Shown one piece after another: positions 51,223-62,798 of a stretch of 64,000 bases of DNA. Location: NCBI RefSeq assembly GCF_000474945.1, contig NZ_AXDW01000019.1:1-64000 (forward strand). The letters are read 5' to 3'. Origin of the DNA: Solimonas soli DSM 21787. Lineage in GTDB: Bacteria; Pseudomonadota; Gammaproteobacteria; Nevskiales; Nevskiaceae. Every line of letters starts with the position of its first letter. Position 1 is the stretch's first letter. The notes below the pieces were generated by a model. That model was not told where the DNA came from and searched no databases. It saw only the letters and a list, made by a program, of their open reading frames with translations. A program made the position numbers and the translations under genes.

Positions 51223-51876
51223 TCAGGCCTTCTTGCGCGGCGATCGCGCAGCGCCCGTCGCTGCCGGGGCGCCGCCACCGACCGCGGCGCGCACGCAGAA
51301 CTCGGCGATCGCGCGAACCAGTTTGCGCGCCTCGGCCGGCGTCGACGTCGAAGTCACGGGCCGGATCAGCGCCTCGGTGAATGCGCCGACGATGCAGGCC
51401 GCGGTGACGTCCGCCGCCTGCGGCGCGAACTCGCCCGACTTGATGCCGGCACGCAGCACCTTCTCGAACACGGCGCCGAACTGGCGGCGGCAGACGATGC
51501 GCGCGGCGTCGACCTCGGGATCGATCGGCTCGGCGATGAAGGCGTAGGCCAGGTGCGGCCCTTCGAGCGCGCGCGACGCGAACGATTCGACCGCGGCGCG
51601 CAGCCGCTCGGTGGCCGTCGCATCGCCGGCGATGATGTCGTTGAGGATGCCGCATTCGTGCGACACGGCATTGGTCAGCACCTCGACGAACAGTTCCGCC
51701 TTGGACGGAAAGTACCGATAGATCGCGCCGGTCGACAGACCGACCAGCTGCGCCACCGCGGCGATCGATGCCTCGCGGAAGCCGCCGCGCGCGATCAGCT
51801 TGCGGGTCGCCAACACGATGCGCTCGCGGTTGTCGGCCAGCCGCTCCTGCATCAGCGGGGAACGTCGGTACGCCAT
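51223..51876 (-). CDS. TetR family transcriptional regulator
   Basis: A 217-aa repressor-type regulator. The N-terminal helix-turn-helix lies in [48 protein letters not shown] (~19-66), the TetR signature. The variable C-terminal domain (from ~70) should bind an acyl-CoA or similar effector. It is divergent from the isovaleryl-CoA dehydrogenase gene with 132 bp between the starts, so it is the probable regulator of the liu operon. Its operator is probably the inverted repeat at 51902-51917, which lies in that spacer. Gram-negative liu operons are more often controlled by MerR-type LiuR, so this is a departure. Confidence 0.88.
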   Translation of the reverse strand: MAYRRSPLMQERLADNRERIVLATRKLIARGGFREASIAAVAQLVGLSTGAIYRYFPSKAELFVEVLTNAVSHECGILNDIIAGDATATERLRAAVESFASRALEGPHLAYAFIAEPIDPEVDAARIVCRRQFGAVFEKVLRAGIKSGEFAPQAADVTAACIVGAFTEALIRPVTSTSTPAEARKLVRAIAEFCVRAAVGGGAPAATGAARSPRKKA

Positions 51877-51901
51877 AAAAAAATGAATCTCCCGTATATT
51901 T

Positions 51902-51941
51902 GTGAATCATACTTCACTTCTTCAAGGAAGCGCCGTATAGT
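51902..51941 (+). promoter_or_regulatory. Liu operon promoter with overlapping inverted-repeat operator
   Basis: TTCACT (51913-51918) and TATAGT (51936-51941) are 17 bp apart and make a plausible sigma70 promoter for the genes starting at 52009. An imperfect inverted repeat GTGAA-N6-TTCAC (51902-51917) overlaps the -35 element, as expected of a repressor site. The adjoining minus-strand TetR gene is the natural candidate to bind it. Confidence 0.6.
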
Positions 51942-52008
51942 CGCCGCACTTTGCGCGCGGGCCGCAGGCCGTGCAGCGCTCCATACCCCAAGGCGGAGGA
52001 GCCTGTCG

Positions 52009-53172
52009 ATGAGCATGACATCCCTCAATTTCGATCTCGGCGCGGAGGTCGACCAGCTGCGCGAGCTGAGCTGGCAGTTCGCCGCCAGGGAAATTGCACC
52101 GCTGGCGGCGCAGGCCGATATCGACAACGCCTTCCCCAACCGGCTCTGGCGGAAGTTCGGCGAACTGGGCCTGCTCGGCCTGACCGTCGAGGAAGAATAC
52201 GGCGGCACCGATCTCGGCTATCTCGCGCACGTGGTGGCGATGGAAGAAATCTCGCGCGCCTGCGCGGCGATCGGCCTGTCCTACGGCGCGCACTCGAATC
52301 TCTGTGTCAACCAGCTGCGCAAGAACGGCAACGCCGCGCAGAAGCAGAAATACCTGCCGAAGCTGGTCAGCGGCGAGCACATCGGCGCGCTGGCGATGAG
52401 CGAGCCCGGCGCCGGCTCCGACGTCGTCGGCATGAAGCTGCGCGCCGACAAGAAAGGCGATCGCTATGTGCTCAACGGCAACAAGATGTGGATCACCAAC
52501 GGCCCCGACGCCGACACGCTGATCGTCTACGCCAAGACCGACGTCGGCGCCGGCCCGCGCGGCATCACCGCCTTCATCATCGAGAAGGGCTTCAAGGGCT
52601 TCTCGACGGCGCAGAAGCTCGACAAGCTCGGCATGCGTGGCAGCAACACCTGCGAGCTGGTGTTCCAGGACTGCGAAGTGCCGGAAGAGAACGTGCTCGG
52701 CGCGCTCGGCCGCGGCGTGCAGGTGCTGATGTCGGGTCTCGACTTCGAGCGCGTGGTGCTGTCCGGCGGCCCGCTCGGCATCATGGCCGCCTGCCTCGAC
52801 GTGGTCGTGCCGTACATCCACGAGCGCAAGCAGTTCGGCCAGAGCATCGGCGAGTTCCAGCTGATGCAGGGCAAGCTCGCCGACATGTACGTCGGCTTCA
52901 ACGCCTGCCGCGCCTACGTCTACGCCGTCGCCAAGGCCTGCGACCGCGGCGAGACCACGCGCAAGGACGCCGCCGGCGCGATCCTCTACTCCGCCGAGAA
53001 GGCGACGTGGATGGCCGGCCAGGCGATCCAGACGCTCGGCGGCAACGGCTACATCAACGAGTACCCGACCGGCCGCCTGTGGCGCGACGCCAAGCTCTAC
53101 GAGATCGGCGCGGGCACCTCGGAAATCCGCCGCATGCTGATCGGCCGCGAGCTGTTCAACGAAACGAAGTGA
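52009..53172 (+). CDS. liuA: Isovaleryl-CoA dehydrogenase
   Basis: A 387-aa FAD-dependent acyl-CoA dehydrogenase that oxidises isovaleryl-CoA to 3-methylcrotonyl-CoA in leucine breakdown. The signatures are [16 protein letters not shown] (~126-141), [17 protein letters not shown] (~204-220) and the C-terminal [31 protein letters not shown] (~345-375). The catalytic Glu of this subfamily sits in the mid region ([13 protein letters not shown], ~245). Position before both methylcrotonyl-CoA carboxylase genes fixes the assignment. GGAGGAG lies upstream of the ATG at 52009. Confidence 0.94.
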   Translation: MSMTSLNFDLGAEVDQLRELSWQFAAREIAPLAAQADIDNAFPNRLWRKFGELGLLGLTVEEEYGGTDLGYLAHVVAMEEISRACAAIGLSYGAHSNLCVNQLRKNGNAAQKQKYLPKLVSGEHIGALAMSEPGAGSDVVGMKLRADKKGDRYVLNGNKMWITNGPDADTLIVYAKTDVGAGPRGITAFIIEKGFKGFSTAQKLDKLGMRGSNTCELVFQDCEVPEENVLGALGRGVQVLMSGLDFERVVLSGGPLGIMAACLDVVVPYIHERKQFGQSIGEFQLMQGKLADMYVGFNACRAYVYAVAKACDRGETTRKDAAGAILYSAEKATWMAGQAIQTLGGNGYINEYPTGRLWRDAKLYEIGAGTSEIRRMLIGRELFNETK

Positions 53173-53184
53173 GAGACGACCGGA

Positions 53185-54792
53185 ATGCCCGTCATTCAAT
53201 CCAAACTGCGCACCGGCTCCGACGAGTTCAAGACCAATGCCGCGGCGCTGCAGAAGCAGGTCGACGATCTGCGCGCCGTCACCGCCAGGGCCGCGCTCGG
53301 CGGCAGCGAGGCGGCGCGCGCCAGGCACACGGCGCGCGGCAAGCTGCTGCCGCGTGAACGCATCGAGACCCTGCTCGACCCGGGCACGCCCTTTCTCGAA
53401 CTGTCGCCGCTCGCCGCGCACGGCATGTACGGCGACGAGGTGCCGAGCGCCGGCGTGGTCGCCGGCATCGGCCGCGTCAGCGGCCGCGAATGCGTGATCG
53501 TCGCCAACGACGCCACCGTCAAGGGCGGCACCTATTACCCGATGACGGTCAAGAAGCATCTGCGCGCGCAGGAGATCGCCAGGGAAAACCGCCTGCCCTG
53601 CGTCTATCTGGTCGACTCCGGCGGCGCCTTCCTGCCGATGCAGGACGAGGTGTTTCCGGACAAGGAACACTTCGGCCGCATCTTCTACAACCAGGCCAAT
53701 CTGTCGGCGCTGGGCATTCCGCAGATCGCCTGCGTGATGGGCTCGTGCACGGCCGGCGGCGCCTACGTGCCGGCGATGAGCGATGAGACCGTCATCGTCA
53801 AGAACCAGGGCACGATCTTCCTCGGCGGCCCGCCGCTGGTGAAGGCGGCGACCGGCGAAGTCGTCAGCGCCGAGGACCTCGGCGGCGCCGACGTGCATAC
53901 GCGCATCTCCGGCGTCGCCGACCATTTCGCCGAGAACGATCACCATGCGCTCGCCACCGTGCGCAACATCGTCTCGCACCTGAACATCCGCAAGCCGGCG
54001 AGCGTCGACGTCCAGACGCCGGAAGCGCCGCTCTACGATCCGCGCGAGATCTACGGCGTGGTGCCGGCCGACACGCGCAAGCCCTACGACGTGCGCGAGA
54101 TCATCGCGCGCATCGTCGACGGCTCGCGCCTCGACGAGTTCAAGTCGCGCTACGGCGCCACCCTGGTCACCGGCTTCGCGCACATCCACGGCTACCCGGT
54201 CGGCATCGTCGCCAACAACGGCATCCTGTTCTCGGAGTCGGCGCAGAAGGGCGCGCACTTCATCGAGCTGTGCGCGCAGCGCGGCATTCCGCTGCTGTTC
54301 CTGCAGAACATCTCGGGCTTCATGGTCGGCCGCAAGTACGAGAACGCCGGCATCGCCAAGGACGGCGCCAAGATGGTCACCGCCGTCGCCACCGCGCAGG
54401 TGCCGAAGTTCACGGTGCTGATCGGCGGCTCGTTCGGCGCCGGCAACTACGGCATGTGCGGCCGCGCCTATTCGCCGCGCTTCCTGTGGAGCTGGCCGAA
54501 CTCGCGCATCTCGGTGATGGGCGGCGAGCAGGCGGCGAGCGTGCTCGCCACCGTGCGCCGCGACGGCCTGGAACTGCAGGGCAAGACCTGGAGCGCCGAG
54601 GACGAGGAGAGGTTCAAGGCGCCGACGCGCCGGCAGTTCGAGCTGCAGAGCCATCCGTACTACGCGACGGCGCGCCTGTGGGACGACGGCATCGTCGATC
54701 CGGCGCAGACCCGCCGCACGCTCGGCCTCGGTATTTCCGCGGCGCTGAACGCGCCGATCGCCCAGACGCGCTTCGGCGTGTTTCGCATGTAG
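53185..54792 (+). CDS. liuB: 3-methylcrotonyl-CoA carboxylase, beta (carboxyltransferase) subunit
   Basis: A 535-aa carboxyltransferase that moves CO2 from biotin to 3-methylcrotonyl-CoA. Segments [27 protein letters not shown] (~48-74), [21 protein letters not shown] (~139-159) and [38 protein letters not shown] (~188-226) form the active site. [40 protein letters not shown] (~413-452) is characteristic of the MCC/GCC group. It follows liuA by 12 bp. A geranyl-CoA carboxylase is the main alternative, but the neighbours argue against it. Confidence 0.94.
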   Translation: MPVIQSKLRTGSDEFKTNAAALQKQVDDLRAVTARAALGGSEAARARHTARGKLLPRERIETLLDPGTPFLELSPLAAHGMYGDEVPSAGVVAGIGRVSGRECVIVANDATVKGGTYYPMTVKKHLRAQEIARENRLPCVYLVDSGGAFLPMQDEVFPDKEHFGRIFYNQANLSALGIPQIACVMGSCTAGGAYVPAMSDETVIVKNQGTIFLGGPPLVKAATGEVVSAEDLGGADVHTRISGVADHFAENDHHALATVRNIVSHLNIRKPASVDVQTPEAPLYDPREIYGVVPADTRKPYDVREIIARIVDGSRLDEFKSRYGATLVTGFAHIHGYPVGIVANNGILFSESAQKGAHFIELCAQRGIPLLFLQNISGFMVGRKYENAGIAKDGAKMVTAVATAQVPKFTVLIGGSFGAGNYGMCGRAYSPRFLWSWPNSRISVMGGEQAASVLATVRRDGLELQGKTWSAEDEERFKAPTRRQFELQSHPYYATARLWDDGIVDPAQTRRTLGLGISAALNAPIAQTRFGVFRM

Positions 54793-54812
54793 TCGTCGAC
54801 GGACCCCGGGCC

Positions 54813-56795
<1,983 letters not shown>

Positions 56796-56817
56796 GCAGG
56801 CACGGAGGAACGGCAAG

Positions 56818-57531
56818 ATGAACAAACTCTACCCCAGCGCCGCGGCGGCGCTGTCGGGGCTGGTCGACGACGGCATGACGCTGGCGGTCGGCGGCTTCGG
56901 GCTGTGCGGGATTCCGGAGGCGCTGATCGCGGCGCTGCGCGACAGCGGCTGCCGGAACCTGACCGTCATCTCCAACAACGCCGGCGTCGACGGCTTCGGT
57001 CTCGGCCAGCTGCTCGCGACGCGGCAGATCAAGAAGATGATTTCGTCCTACGTCGGCGAGAACAAGGAGTTCGAGCGCCAGTACCTGGCCGGCGAGCTCG
57101 AGCTCGAATTCACGCCGCAGGGCACGCTGGCCGAGAAGCTGCGCGCCGGCGGCGCCGGCATCCCGGCCTTCTTCACCAAGACCGGCTACGGCACCCTGGT
57201 CGCCGAGGGCAAGGAGACGCGGCAGTTTCCGGACGCCCACGGCGAGCCCGAGTGGTATGTGATGGAGCGGAGCCTGCGCGCCGACCTGTCGCTGGTGAAG
57301 GCCTGGAAGGCGGACCGCGCCGGCAATCTCGTCTACCGCAAGACGGCGCGCAACTTCAATCCGATATGCGCGACGGCGAGCAAGCTGTGCATCGCCGAGG
57401 TCGAGGAGATCGTCGAGACCGGCGCGCTCGATCCGGACCAGATCCACACGCCGGGCATCTACGTGAAGCGCATCGTGCACAACCCGCACCCTGAAAAACG
57501 CATCGAGAAGCGCACGATCCGGGAGAATTGA
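56818..57531 (+). CDS. scoA: 3-oxoacid CoA-transferase subunit A
   Basis: A 237-aa subunit that, with the next gene product, moves CoA from succinyl-CoA to acetoacetate. Its motifs are [23 protein letters not shown] (~19-41), [18 protein letters not shown] (~50-67) and [10 protein letters not shown] (~118-127). A CRISP-like [14 protein letters not shown] segment is normal. It starts 22 bp after the carboxylase gene and ends 3 bp before its partner. In leucine catabolism it would activate the acetoacetate made by HMG-CoA lyase. Confidence 0.93.
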   Translation: MNKLYPSAAAALSGLVDDGMTLAVGGFGLCGIPEALIAALRDSGCRNLTVISNNAGVDGFGLGQLLATRQIKKMISSYVGENKEFERQYLAGELELEFTPQGTLAEKLRAGGAGIPAFFTKTGYGTLVAEGKETRQFPDAHGEPEWYVMERSLRADLSLVKAWKADRAGNLVYRKTARNFNPICATASKLCIAEVEEIVETGALDPDQIHTPGIYVKRIVHNPHPEKRIEKRTIREN

Positions 57532-57534
57532 GAC

Positions 57535-58164
<630 letters not shown>

Positions 58165-58320
58165 GCGGCTGCCGGCCGCTTGAGCGGCGGCCGAAAGCCC
58201 CCATTTCTGCGCAGTCGGCCCGCCCCGGGCGATTCGGGGCGCCGGCCGGCGGCGGGCGTTTGCTAACGTATGCGGCAGCGCCGGCGCCGTCGTCGCTCTC
58301 ACTCAAGGCTGGCCACTGAC

Positions 58321-59232
58321 TTGGAATACAAGGACTACTACAAGGTACTCGGCGTCCCCCGCTCGGCCTCGGCCGAGGAGATCAAGCGCGCCTATCGCAA
58401 GCTGGCGCGCGAGTTCCATCCGGACAAGAACAAGGGCGCCGGCGCCGAAGAGCGCTTCAAGGAGATCAACGAAGCCAACGAAGTGCTCAGCGACGCCGAG
58501 AAACGCAAGGCCTACGACACGCTGGGCGCCAACTGGAAGGCGGGCCAGCAGTTCACGCCGCCGCCCGGCTGGAGCGGCTTCGGCCAGGGCGGACCGGGTT
58601 TCGGCCGCGCCCGCGGCGGCGCGGGCTTCGGCGGCGCCGCCGGCGCCGCCGGCTTCTCCGACTTCTTCTCGCAGCTGTTCGGCGGCATGGGCAATGCCGG
58701 CGGCTTCGGCGGCGGCGGCTTCCAGGACTTCGACGAAGCCGAGGACACGCGCGCGCGGCTGGCGATCGCGCTCGAGGATTCGTACCAGGGCGCGCAGAAG
58801 CAGATCAGCATCGGTGGCCGCACGCTCAATGTGCGCATCCCGCAGGGCGTGACAGCCGGACAGACCATCCGCCTCGCCGGCCAGGGCACGCAGGGCGGTG
58901 ATCTGCTGCTGGAGATCGAATTCGCGCCGCATCCGCAATTCAAGCTCGACGGCCGCGACATCACGGTGACGGTCAGCGTCGCGCCCTGGGAAGCCGCGCT
59001 CGGCGGCAAGATCGCCGTGCCGACGCTGGGCGGCAGCGTCGAACTGAATCTGCCGGCGAATTCGCGCAGCGGCCAGAAACTGCGCCTCAAGGGCCGCGGC
59101 CTGCCCGGCAAGACGGCCGGCGACCAGTTCGTGCAGCTGCAGATCACGACCCCGCCGGCGACCAACGACGACGAGCGCGCGTTCTACACGCAAATGGCCG
59201 AGCGCTTCGCGAACTTCAATCCGCGCGCCTGA
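58321..59232 (+). CDS. cbpA: DnaJ C-class co-chaperone (CbpA-like)
   Basis: A 303-aa J-domain protein: J domain at 1-70 with [32 protein letters not shown], the HPD tripeptide being the Hsp70-stimulating site. A long Gly/Phe/Ala-rich linker (~80-145) is followed by two substrate-binding beta domains (~150-295). The zinc fingers of DnaJ are absent, placing it with CbpA. The coding frame is open upstream with an Arg-rich tract, but the TTG at 58321 gives the expected (M)EYKDYY start, with AAGG upstream. A terminator follows. Confidence 0.9.
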   Translation: MEYKDYYKVLGVPRSASAEEIKRAYRKLAREFHPDKNKGAGAEERFKEINEANEVLSDAEKRKAYDTLGANWKAGQQFTPPPGWSGFGQGGPGFGRARGGAGFGGAAGAAGFSDFFSQLFGGMGNAGGFGGGGFQDFDEAEDTRARLAIALEDSYQGAQKQISIGGRTLNVRIPQGVTAGQTIRLAGQGTQGGDLLLEIEFAPHPQFKLDGRDITVTVSVAPWEAALGGKIAVPTLGGSVELNLPANSRSGQKLRLKGRGLPGKTAGDQFVQLQITTPPATNDDERAFYTQMAERFANFNPRA

Positions 59233-59252
59233 TCCGCGCCGCCCACCTCGAG

Positions 59253-59276
59253 AAGCCCCGCGGGAGCGGGGCTTTT
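59253..59276 (+). terminator. Rho-independent terminator after cbpA
   Basis: AAGCCCCG and CGGGGCTT (59253-59260 and 59267-59274) with a CGGGAG loop and TTTTTT give a terminator between the converging cbpA and fbp genes. Confidence 0.85.
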
Positions 59277-59292
59277 TTCCTGCGTCGCGGCG

Positions 59293-60315
59293 TTACGGGC
59301 CTCCCGCTTCGCGGTGATAGCGCGTCGCGACTTCGACCTCGTTCTTCGAACCGAGGAAGACGGCGACGCGCTGATGCAGCTTGTCCGGCTGGATGTCCAT
59401 GATGCGCCGCATGCCGTCGGTCGCGGCGCCGCCGGCCTGCTCGACGATGAAGCTCATCGGATTGGCTTCGTACATCAGGCGCAGCTTGCCCGGCTTGTCC
59501 GGTTCCCTCCGGTCGCGCGGGTAGATGAAGATGCCGCCGCGCGTCAGGATGCGATGCACGTCGGCGACCATCGACGCGACCCAGCGCATGTTGAAGTCCT
59601 TGCCGCGCGGGCCGGTCTTGCCTTCCAGCAGTTCGGCGACGTACTTCTGCATCGGCGGGAACCAGTGGCGCTGGTTCGACATGTTGATCGCGAATTCCTT
59701 GGTGTCCTCCGGAATCTTCATGTCGCGCTGCGTGAGCAGGAACGAGCCGAGTTCGCGATCGAGCGTGAACGCATGCGTGCCATGACCGACGGTCAGCACC
59801 AGCATCGTGCTCGGCCCATAGGTCGTATAGCCGGCGGCGACCTGCTTGCTGCCCGGCTGCAGGAAGTGCCTGGCTTCGAGCTTGTCGATGCCGTCCGCGC
59901 ACTGCAGCACCGAGAAAATGGTGCCGACGCTGATGTTGACGTCGATGTTGCTCGAGCCGTCGAGCGGATCGAACAGCAGCAGGTACCTGCCCTTCGGATA
60001 GGCGTTCGGCACTTCGACGAAATCGTCCTCCTCCTCGGACGCGAAGCCGGCAAGATGGCCGCCCCACTCGTTCGCCTCGATGAGAATCTCGTTCGAGAGC
60101 ACATCGAGCTTCTTCTGCGCCTCGCCCTGGATGTTGCCGGTGCCGGCGTCGCCGAGCACGCCGCCAAGCGCGCCGCGGTTGACCGCGTGCGAGATCGCCT
60201 TGCAGGCGCGCGCGACGACCTCGATCAGCAGGCGCAGGTCGGCGGTGATGTGGCCGGCACGTTGTGCCTCGATCAAGAAGCGCGTCAGGGCGATGGGCTT
60301 GTTCGGCGGCGTCAT
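59293..60315 (-). CDS. fbp: Fructose-1,6-bisphosphatase, class 1
   Basis: A 340-aa gluconeogenic enzyme removing the C1 phosphate from fructose-1,6-bisphosphate with Mg2+. Motifs are [28 protein letters not shown]-type (here [20 protein letters not shown], ~107-126), with the metal-binding Asp/Glu set including GFASEEEDD (~89-97). YMKKY-equivalent [15 protein letters not shown] is also present. [18 protein letters not shown] (~63-80) matches the non-eukaryotic class 1 form. Cytoplasmic. Confidence 0.95.
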   Translation of the reverse strand: MTPPNKPIALTRFLIEAQRAGHITADLRLLIEVVARACKAISHAVNRGALGGVLGDAGTGNIQGEAQKKLDVLSNEILIEANEWGGHLAGFASEEEDDFVEVPNAYPKGRYLLLFDPLDGSSNIDVNISVGTIFSVLQCADGIDKLEARHFLQPGSKQVAAGYTTYGPSTMLVLTVGHGTHAFTLDRELGSFLLTQRDMKIPEDTKEFAINMSNQRHWFPPMQKYVAELLEGKTGPRGKDFNMRWVASMVADVHRILTRGGIFIYPRDRREPDKPGKLRLMYEANPMSFIVEQAGGAATDGMRRIMDIQPDKLHQRVAVFLGSKNEVEVATRYHREAGGP

Positions 60316-60570
60316 GGGCGGCGGTCAGTCTCGTCGGCGGGGGAACGGCAGGGCGCTATTGTCCCGGCTGGCGACGGCTTTGGAAAGCGGGATGCGCGGC
60401 GGCGGCGTTGTCAGGGCATGCTGCATCGGCGCGCAAGCGCGCCTGACTTCGATGGGCATCTCCGCAAGGACGCCCGGAAGGATGCACTCGGCGCTCTGCG
60501 CCTCGCCCTGCGGGTGCGCCTGCGGCGCATGCGATCCGGCTGCGCCGGATCGTCGAACCACGCATAGTCT

Positions 60571-60588
60571 GTCGGAGGTTCGAATCCT
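60571..60588 (+). repeat. Inverted 18-base copy of the tRNA-Arg T arm
   Basis: GTCGGAGGTTCGAATCCT at 60571-60588 equals the complement of 60664-60681, the T-arm region of the tRNA-Arg gene. It stands on the opposite strand from that gene, with the terminator hairpin between the copies. No acceptor stem or other tRNA part adjoins, so it is a relic or a chance remnant, not a functional tRNA. Confidence 0.7.
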
Positions 60589-60606
60589 GACGGTGAACCT
60601 GGCAAT

Positions 60607-60645
60607 CCAAACAAAAAGCCCTGCATGGCAGGGCTTTTTGTTTGG
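60607..60645. terminator. Strong hairpin terminator beside tRNA-Arg
   Basis: A perfect 18-bp inverted repeat (60607-60624 and 60628-60645), CCAAACAAAAAGCCCTGC with its complement and an ATG loop, carries TTTTT in one arm and AAAAA in the other. It can end the minus-strand tRNA transcript and may act bidirectionally. Confidence 0.85.
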
Positions 60646-60650
60646 ATAAA

Positions 60651-60727
60651 TGGTGCGCCCGGAAGGATTCGAACCTCCGACCCCTTAGTTCGTAGCCAAG
60701 TGCTCTATCCAGCTGAGCTACGGGCGC
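60651..60727 (-). tRNA. tRNA-Arg (anticodon ACG)
   Basis: A full cloverleaf on the minus strand, 77 nt with an encoded CCA (60651-60653 read tgg). Acceptor stem GCGCCCG/CGGGCGC, D arm GCTCAGCTGGATAGAGC, anticodon stem CTTGG/CTAAG with loop CTACGAA giving anticodon ACG, and T arm GGAGGTTCGAATCCTTC. The discriminator base is A. It lies between the hairpin terminator and the tRNA-Ser gene, the standard order of this chromosomal neighbourhood. Confidence 0.97.
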
Positions 60728-60761
60728 ACACTAACCTTGTGTTCGGTACTGCAGTAAAAAC

Positions 60762-60945
60762 TGGCGGAGCGAGAGGGATGGCTCGGCTGCGCCTCGTCCT
60801 TCCGCTTCACTCCAGGATTGTTCGAAAGCCAGGCTTCCGAACAACGCACGACGCTTCGCGTCGTGCACGAACCCTTCGTTTCCGGAGGGTTCGAAACCTC
60901 TACATCTGTCCTTCGCTAAAAAGCCGGCGGCCCCTTAGCGAAGGA
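60762..60945. repeat. tRNA-Ser 3'-end fragment and row of hairpins between the tRNA genes
   Basis: TGGCGGAGCGAGAGGGAT at 60762-60779 differs by one base from the tRNA-Ser 3' end at 60947-60964 and points the same way. Four inverted repeats follow: 60819-60845 (arms of 13, one mismatch), 60846-60866 (GCACGACGCTTCGCGTCGTGC), 60869-60892 (GAACCCT-/-AGGGTTC) and 60909-60945 (TCCTTCGCTAA with its complement, 11 bp). The last may help end the tRNA-Ser transcript. No gene is present; the reading frame across it is an artefact of the tRNA. Confidence 0.7.
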
Positions 60946-60946
60946 C

Positions 60947-61038
60947 TGGCGGAGTGAGAGGGATTCGAACCCTCGATACGGTTTTAGCCGTATACACCCT
61001 TAGCAGGGGTGCGCCTTCGTCCACTCGGCCATCACTCC
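60947..61038 (-). tRNA. tRNA-Ser (anticodon GCT)
   Basis: A long-variable-arm serine tRNA on the minus strand, 92 nt including CCA. Acceptor stem GGAGTGA/TCACTCC, anticodon stem CACCC/GGGTG with loop CTGCTAA giving GCT, a variable arm stem TACGG/CCGTA, and T arm GAGGGTTCGAATCCCTC. Discriminator G and an encoded CCA (60947-60949). It lies just downstream of csrA on the same strand. Confidence 0.97.
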
Positions 61039-61125
61039 GGGACTGCAAGGCCGAGCTAGGCCCGGCTCACTCGTTCACCGGAGTATGGCCCGGCGAGGGG
61101 CGCAATTCTAACGATGTAGTTTGCG

Positions 61126-61178
61126 AAAGAAAAGAAAAACTTTGCTGCCGAGCAGCGAGCGGCTCGGCACGCGGCAGC
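61126..61178 (-). terminator. Terminator after csrA
   Basis: On the minus strand a stem GCTGCCG/CGGCAGC (61144-61150 and 61172-61178), with an additional inner CCGAGC/GCTCGG pairing, is followed by a T-rich run (GTTTTTCTTTTCTTTC). It lies 8 bp past the csrA stop. Confidence 0.75.
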
Positions 61179-61185
61179 GATGACT

Positions 61186-61389
61186 TCAGGCCGCTGCCGC
61201 GGACGCGGCCTTGTTGCCTTCGTCGTCCTCGCGCTTGATGCGCTCGAAGATTTCTTCGCGATGCACGGCGACATCGCGCGGCGCCTTGACGCCGATGCGC
61301 ACCTGGTTTCCCTTGACCCCGAGGACGGTCACGACGATGTCATCGCCGATCACCACCGTCTCGCCTACGCGCCTGGTCAGAATGAGCAT
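61186..61389 (-). CDS. csrA: Carbon storage regulator CsrA/RsmA
   Basis: A 67-aa RNA-binding dimer that represses or stabilises mRNAs at GGA motifs. The core [23 protein letters not shown] to [11 protein letters not shown] is that of CsrA, with RNA-contact residues near R44 (VAVHREEIF). The C-terminal tail ([15 protein letters not shown]) is Ala-rich and longer than E. coli CsrA's. AAGGAGG precedes the ATG. Located between lysC and the tRNA-Ser gene, as in Pseudomonas. Confidence 0.97.
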   Translation of the reverse strand: MLILTRRVGETVVIGDDIVVTVLGVKGNQVRIGVKAPRDVAVHREEIFERIKREDDEGNKAASAAAA

Positions 61390-61480
61390 GGGTTCCCTCC
61401 TTGAACACTCGTTTTAGTTTCAGAGCTCCCCTGCCAGAAAGCTATCCCCATTCGAGTACTTTCGCCTGTGGATAAGCGCC

Positions 61481-62710
61481 TTACGTCGGCTCGCGCGCCT
61501 CTTCCAGCCCGAAGGCCTTGTGCAGCGTGCGGACCGCCAGTTCCAGGTACATCTCGTCGATCACGACTGAAATCTTGATCTCGGAGGTCGAGATCATGCG
61601 GATGTTGATGCCGGCCGCGGCCAGCGCCTTGAACATCTTCGAGGCGATGCCGGCGTGGCTGCGCATGCCGACACCGACCAGCGAGACCTTGACGATGTCC
61701 GATGCGCCTTTCACGCCCTTGGCGCCGAGTTCGCTGGCCAGCTTGCGGGCGATCTCCTGCGTGCGCTCGTAGTCGTTGCGGTGCACGGTGAAGGTGAAAT
61801 CTGTCGTGCCGTCGGCGCCGATGTTCTGCACGATCATGTCGATCTCGATGTTGGCGTCGCCGACCGGACCGAGGATGGCCGCGGCGATGCCCGGACGGTC
61901 CGGCACGCCGGCGACGGTGAGCTGGGCCTCGTCGCGGTTGAACGCGATGCCGGAGATGAGCGGTTCTTCCATCGTGCTGTCCTCAAGCGTGATCAGGGTG
62001 CCGGGGCCGTCGACGAAGGTCGACACCACGCGCAGCGGAACTTTGTACTTGCCCGCGAATTCAACGGAACGGATCTGCAGAACCTTGGAGCCGAGGCTCG
62101 CCAGTTCGAGCATTTCCTCGAAGGTGATCTTGTCGAGGCGCCGCGCCTTCGGCTCGACGCGCGGATCGGTCGTGTAGACACCGTCGACGTCGGTGTAGAT
62201 CTGGCATTCGTCGGCCTTCAGCGCGGCGGCCAGCGCGACGCCCGTGGTATCCGAGCCGCCGCGGCCGAGCGTGGTCACGCTGCCGGTCTCGTCGATGCCC
62301 TGGAAGCCGGCGACGACCGGCACGATGCCGGCTTCGCAGTCGGCGCGCAGCCGGGTGGCGTCGATATCCTGGATGCGCGCCTTCATGTAGGCGCTGTCGG
62401 TGCGGATCGGCACCTGCCAGCCCGTGTACGAGCGCGCCGGCACGCCAGCCTTCTCGAGCGCCAGCGCCAGCAGGCCAATCGTCACCTGCTCGCCGGTCGC
62501 GGCGATCTGGTCGAACTCGCGCTGGTTGCCGCGCGGCGCGATCGACTTGGCGAGCTTGAGCAGGCGGTCGGTCTCGCCGGACATCGCCGAGACCACGACC
62601 ACGACCTGATGCCCCTTCGCGCGCCAGCTCGCGACCTTGCCGGCGACGTGCTCGATGCGCTCGACCGAGCCCATCGAGGTGCCGCCGTACTTCTGAACGA
62701 TGAGTGCCAT
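61481..62710 (-). CDS. lysC: Aspartate kinase
   Basis: A 409-aa enzyme phosphorylating aspartate, entry to the lysine, threonine and methionine pathways. The kinase part begins [36 protein letters not shown] (~148-166) and [13 protein letters not shown] (~176-188) are the catalytic segments. Two ACT domains (about 260-400) provide feedback control; they include [16 protein letters not shown] and [16 protein letters not shown]. The size is that of the alpha form of the Lys/Thr-regulated LysC. It is 84 bp downstream of alaS, and part of that gap is a hairpin repeat. Confidence 0.96.
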   Translation of the reverse strand: MALIVQKYGGTSMGSVERIEHVAGKVASWRAKGHQVVVVVSAMSGETDRLLKLAKSIAPRGNQREFDQIAATGEQVTIGLLALALEKAGVPARSYTGWQVPIRTDSAYMKARIQDIDATRLRADCEAGIVPVVAGFQGIDETGSVTTLGRGGSDTTGVALAAALKADECQIYTDVDGVYTTDPRVEPKARRLDKITFEEMLELASLGSKVLQIRSVEFAGKYKVPLRVVSTFVDGPGTLITLEDSTMEEPLISGIAFNRDEAQLTVAGVPDRPGIAAAILGPVGDANIEIDMIVQNIGADGTTDFTFTVHRNDYERTQEIARKLASELGAKGVKGASDIVKVSLVGVGMRSHAGIASKMFKALAAAGINIRMISTSEIKISVVIDEMYLELAVRTLHKAFGLEEAREPT

Positions 62711-62729
62711 GTTTCCAGTTTCTGCTTTC

Positions 62730-62798
62730 GTAGAGCGGGAGCATCCCGCCGTTCTCGCCGTGCGGAAGGCGGGATTCGCGTCGCGGCTCCCGCCCTAC
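62730..62798. repeat. Hairpin repeat between lysC and alaS
   Basis: GTAGAGCGGGAGC (62730-62742) pairs with GCTCCCGCCCTAC (62786-62798, one mismatch), and an inner ATCCCGCC (62743-62750) with GGCGGGAT (62768-62775). The outer arm overlaps the alaS stop codon (62795-62797). This shape and the GTAG...CTAC ends resemble dispersed REP-type elements of GC-rich gammaproteobacteria. It may act on the 3' end of the alaS mRNA. Confidence 0.7.

Noticed and set aside
60625-60957. A 110-residue frame with GRIRTSDPLVRSQ
   Set aside because: It reads the antisense of tRNA-Arg; this sequence type is a well-known false annotation of tRNA genes.
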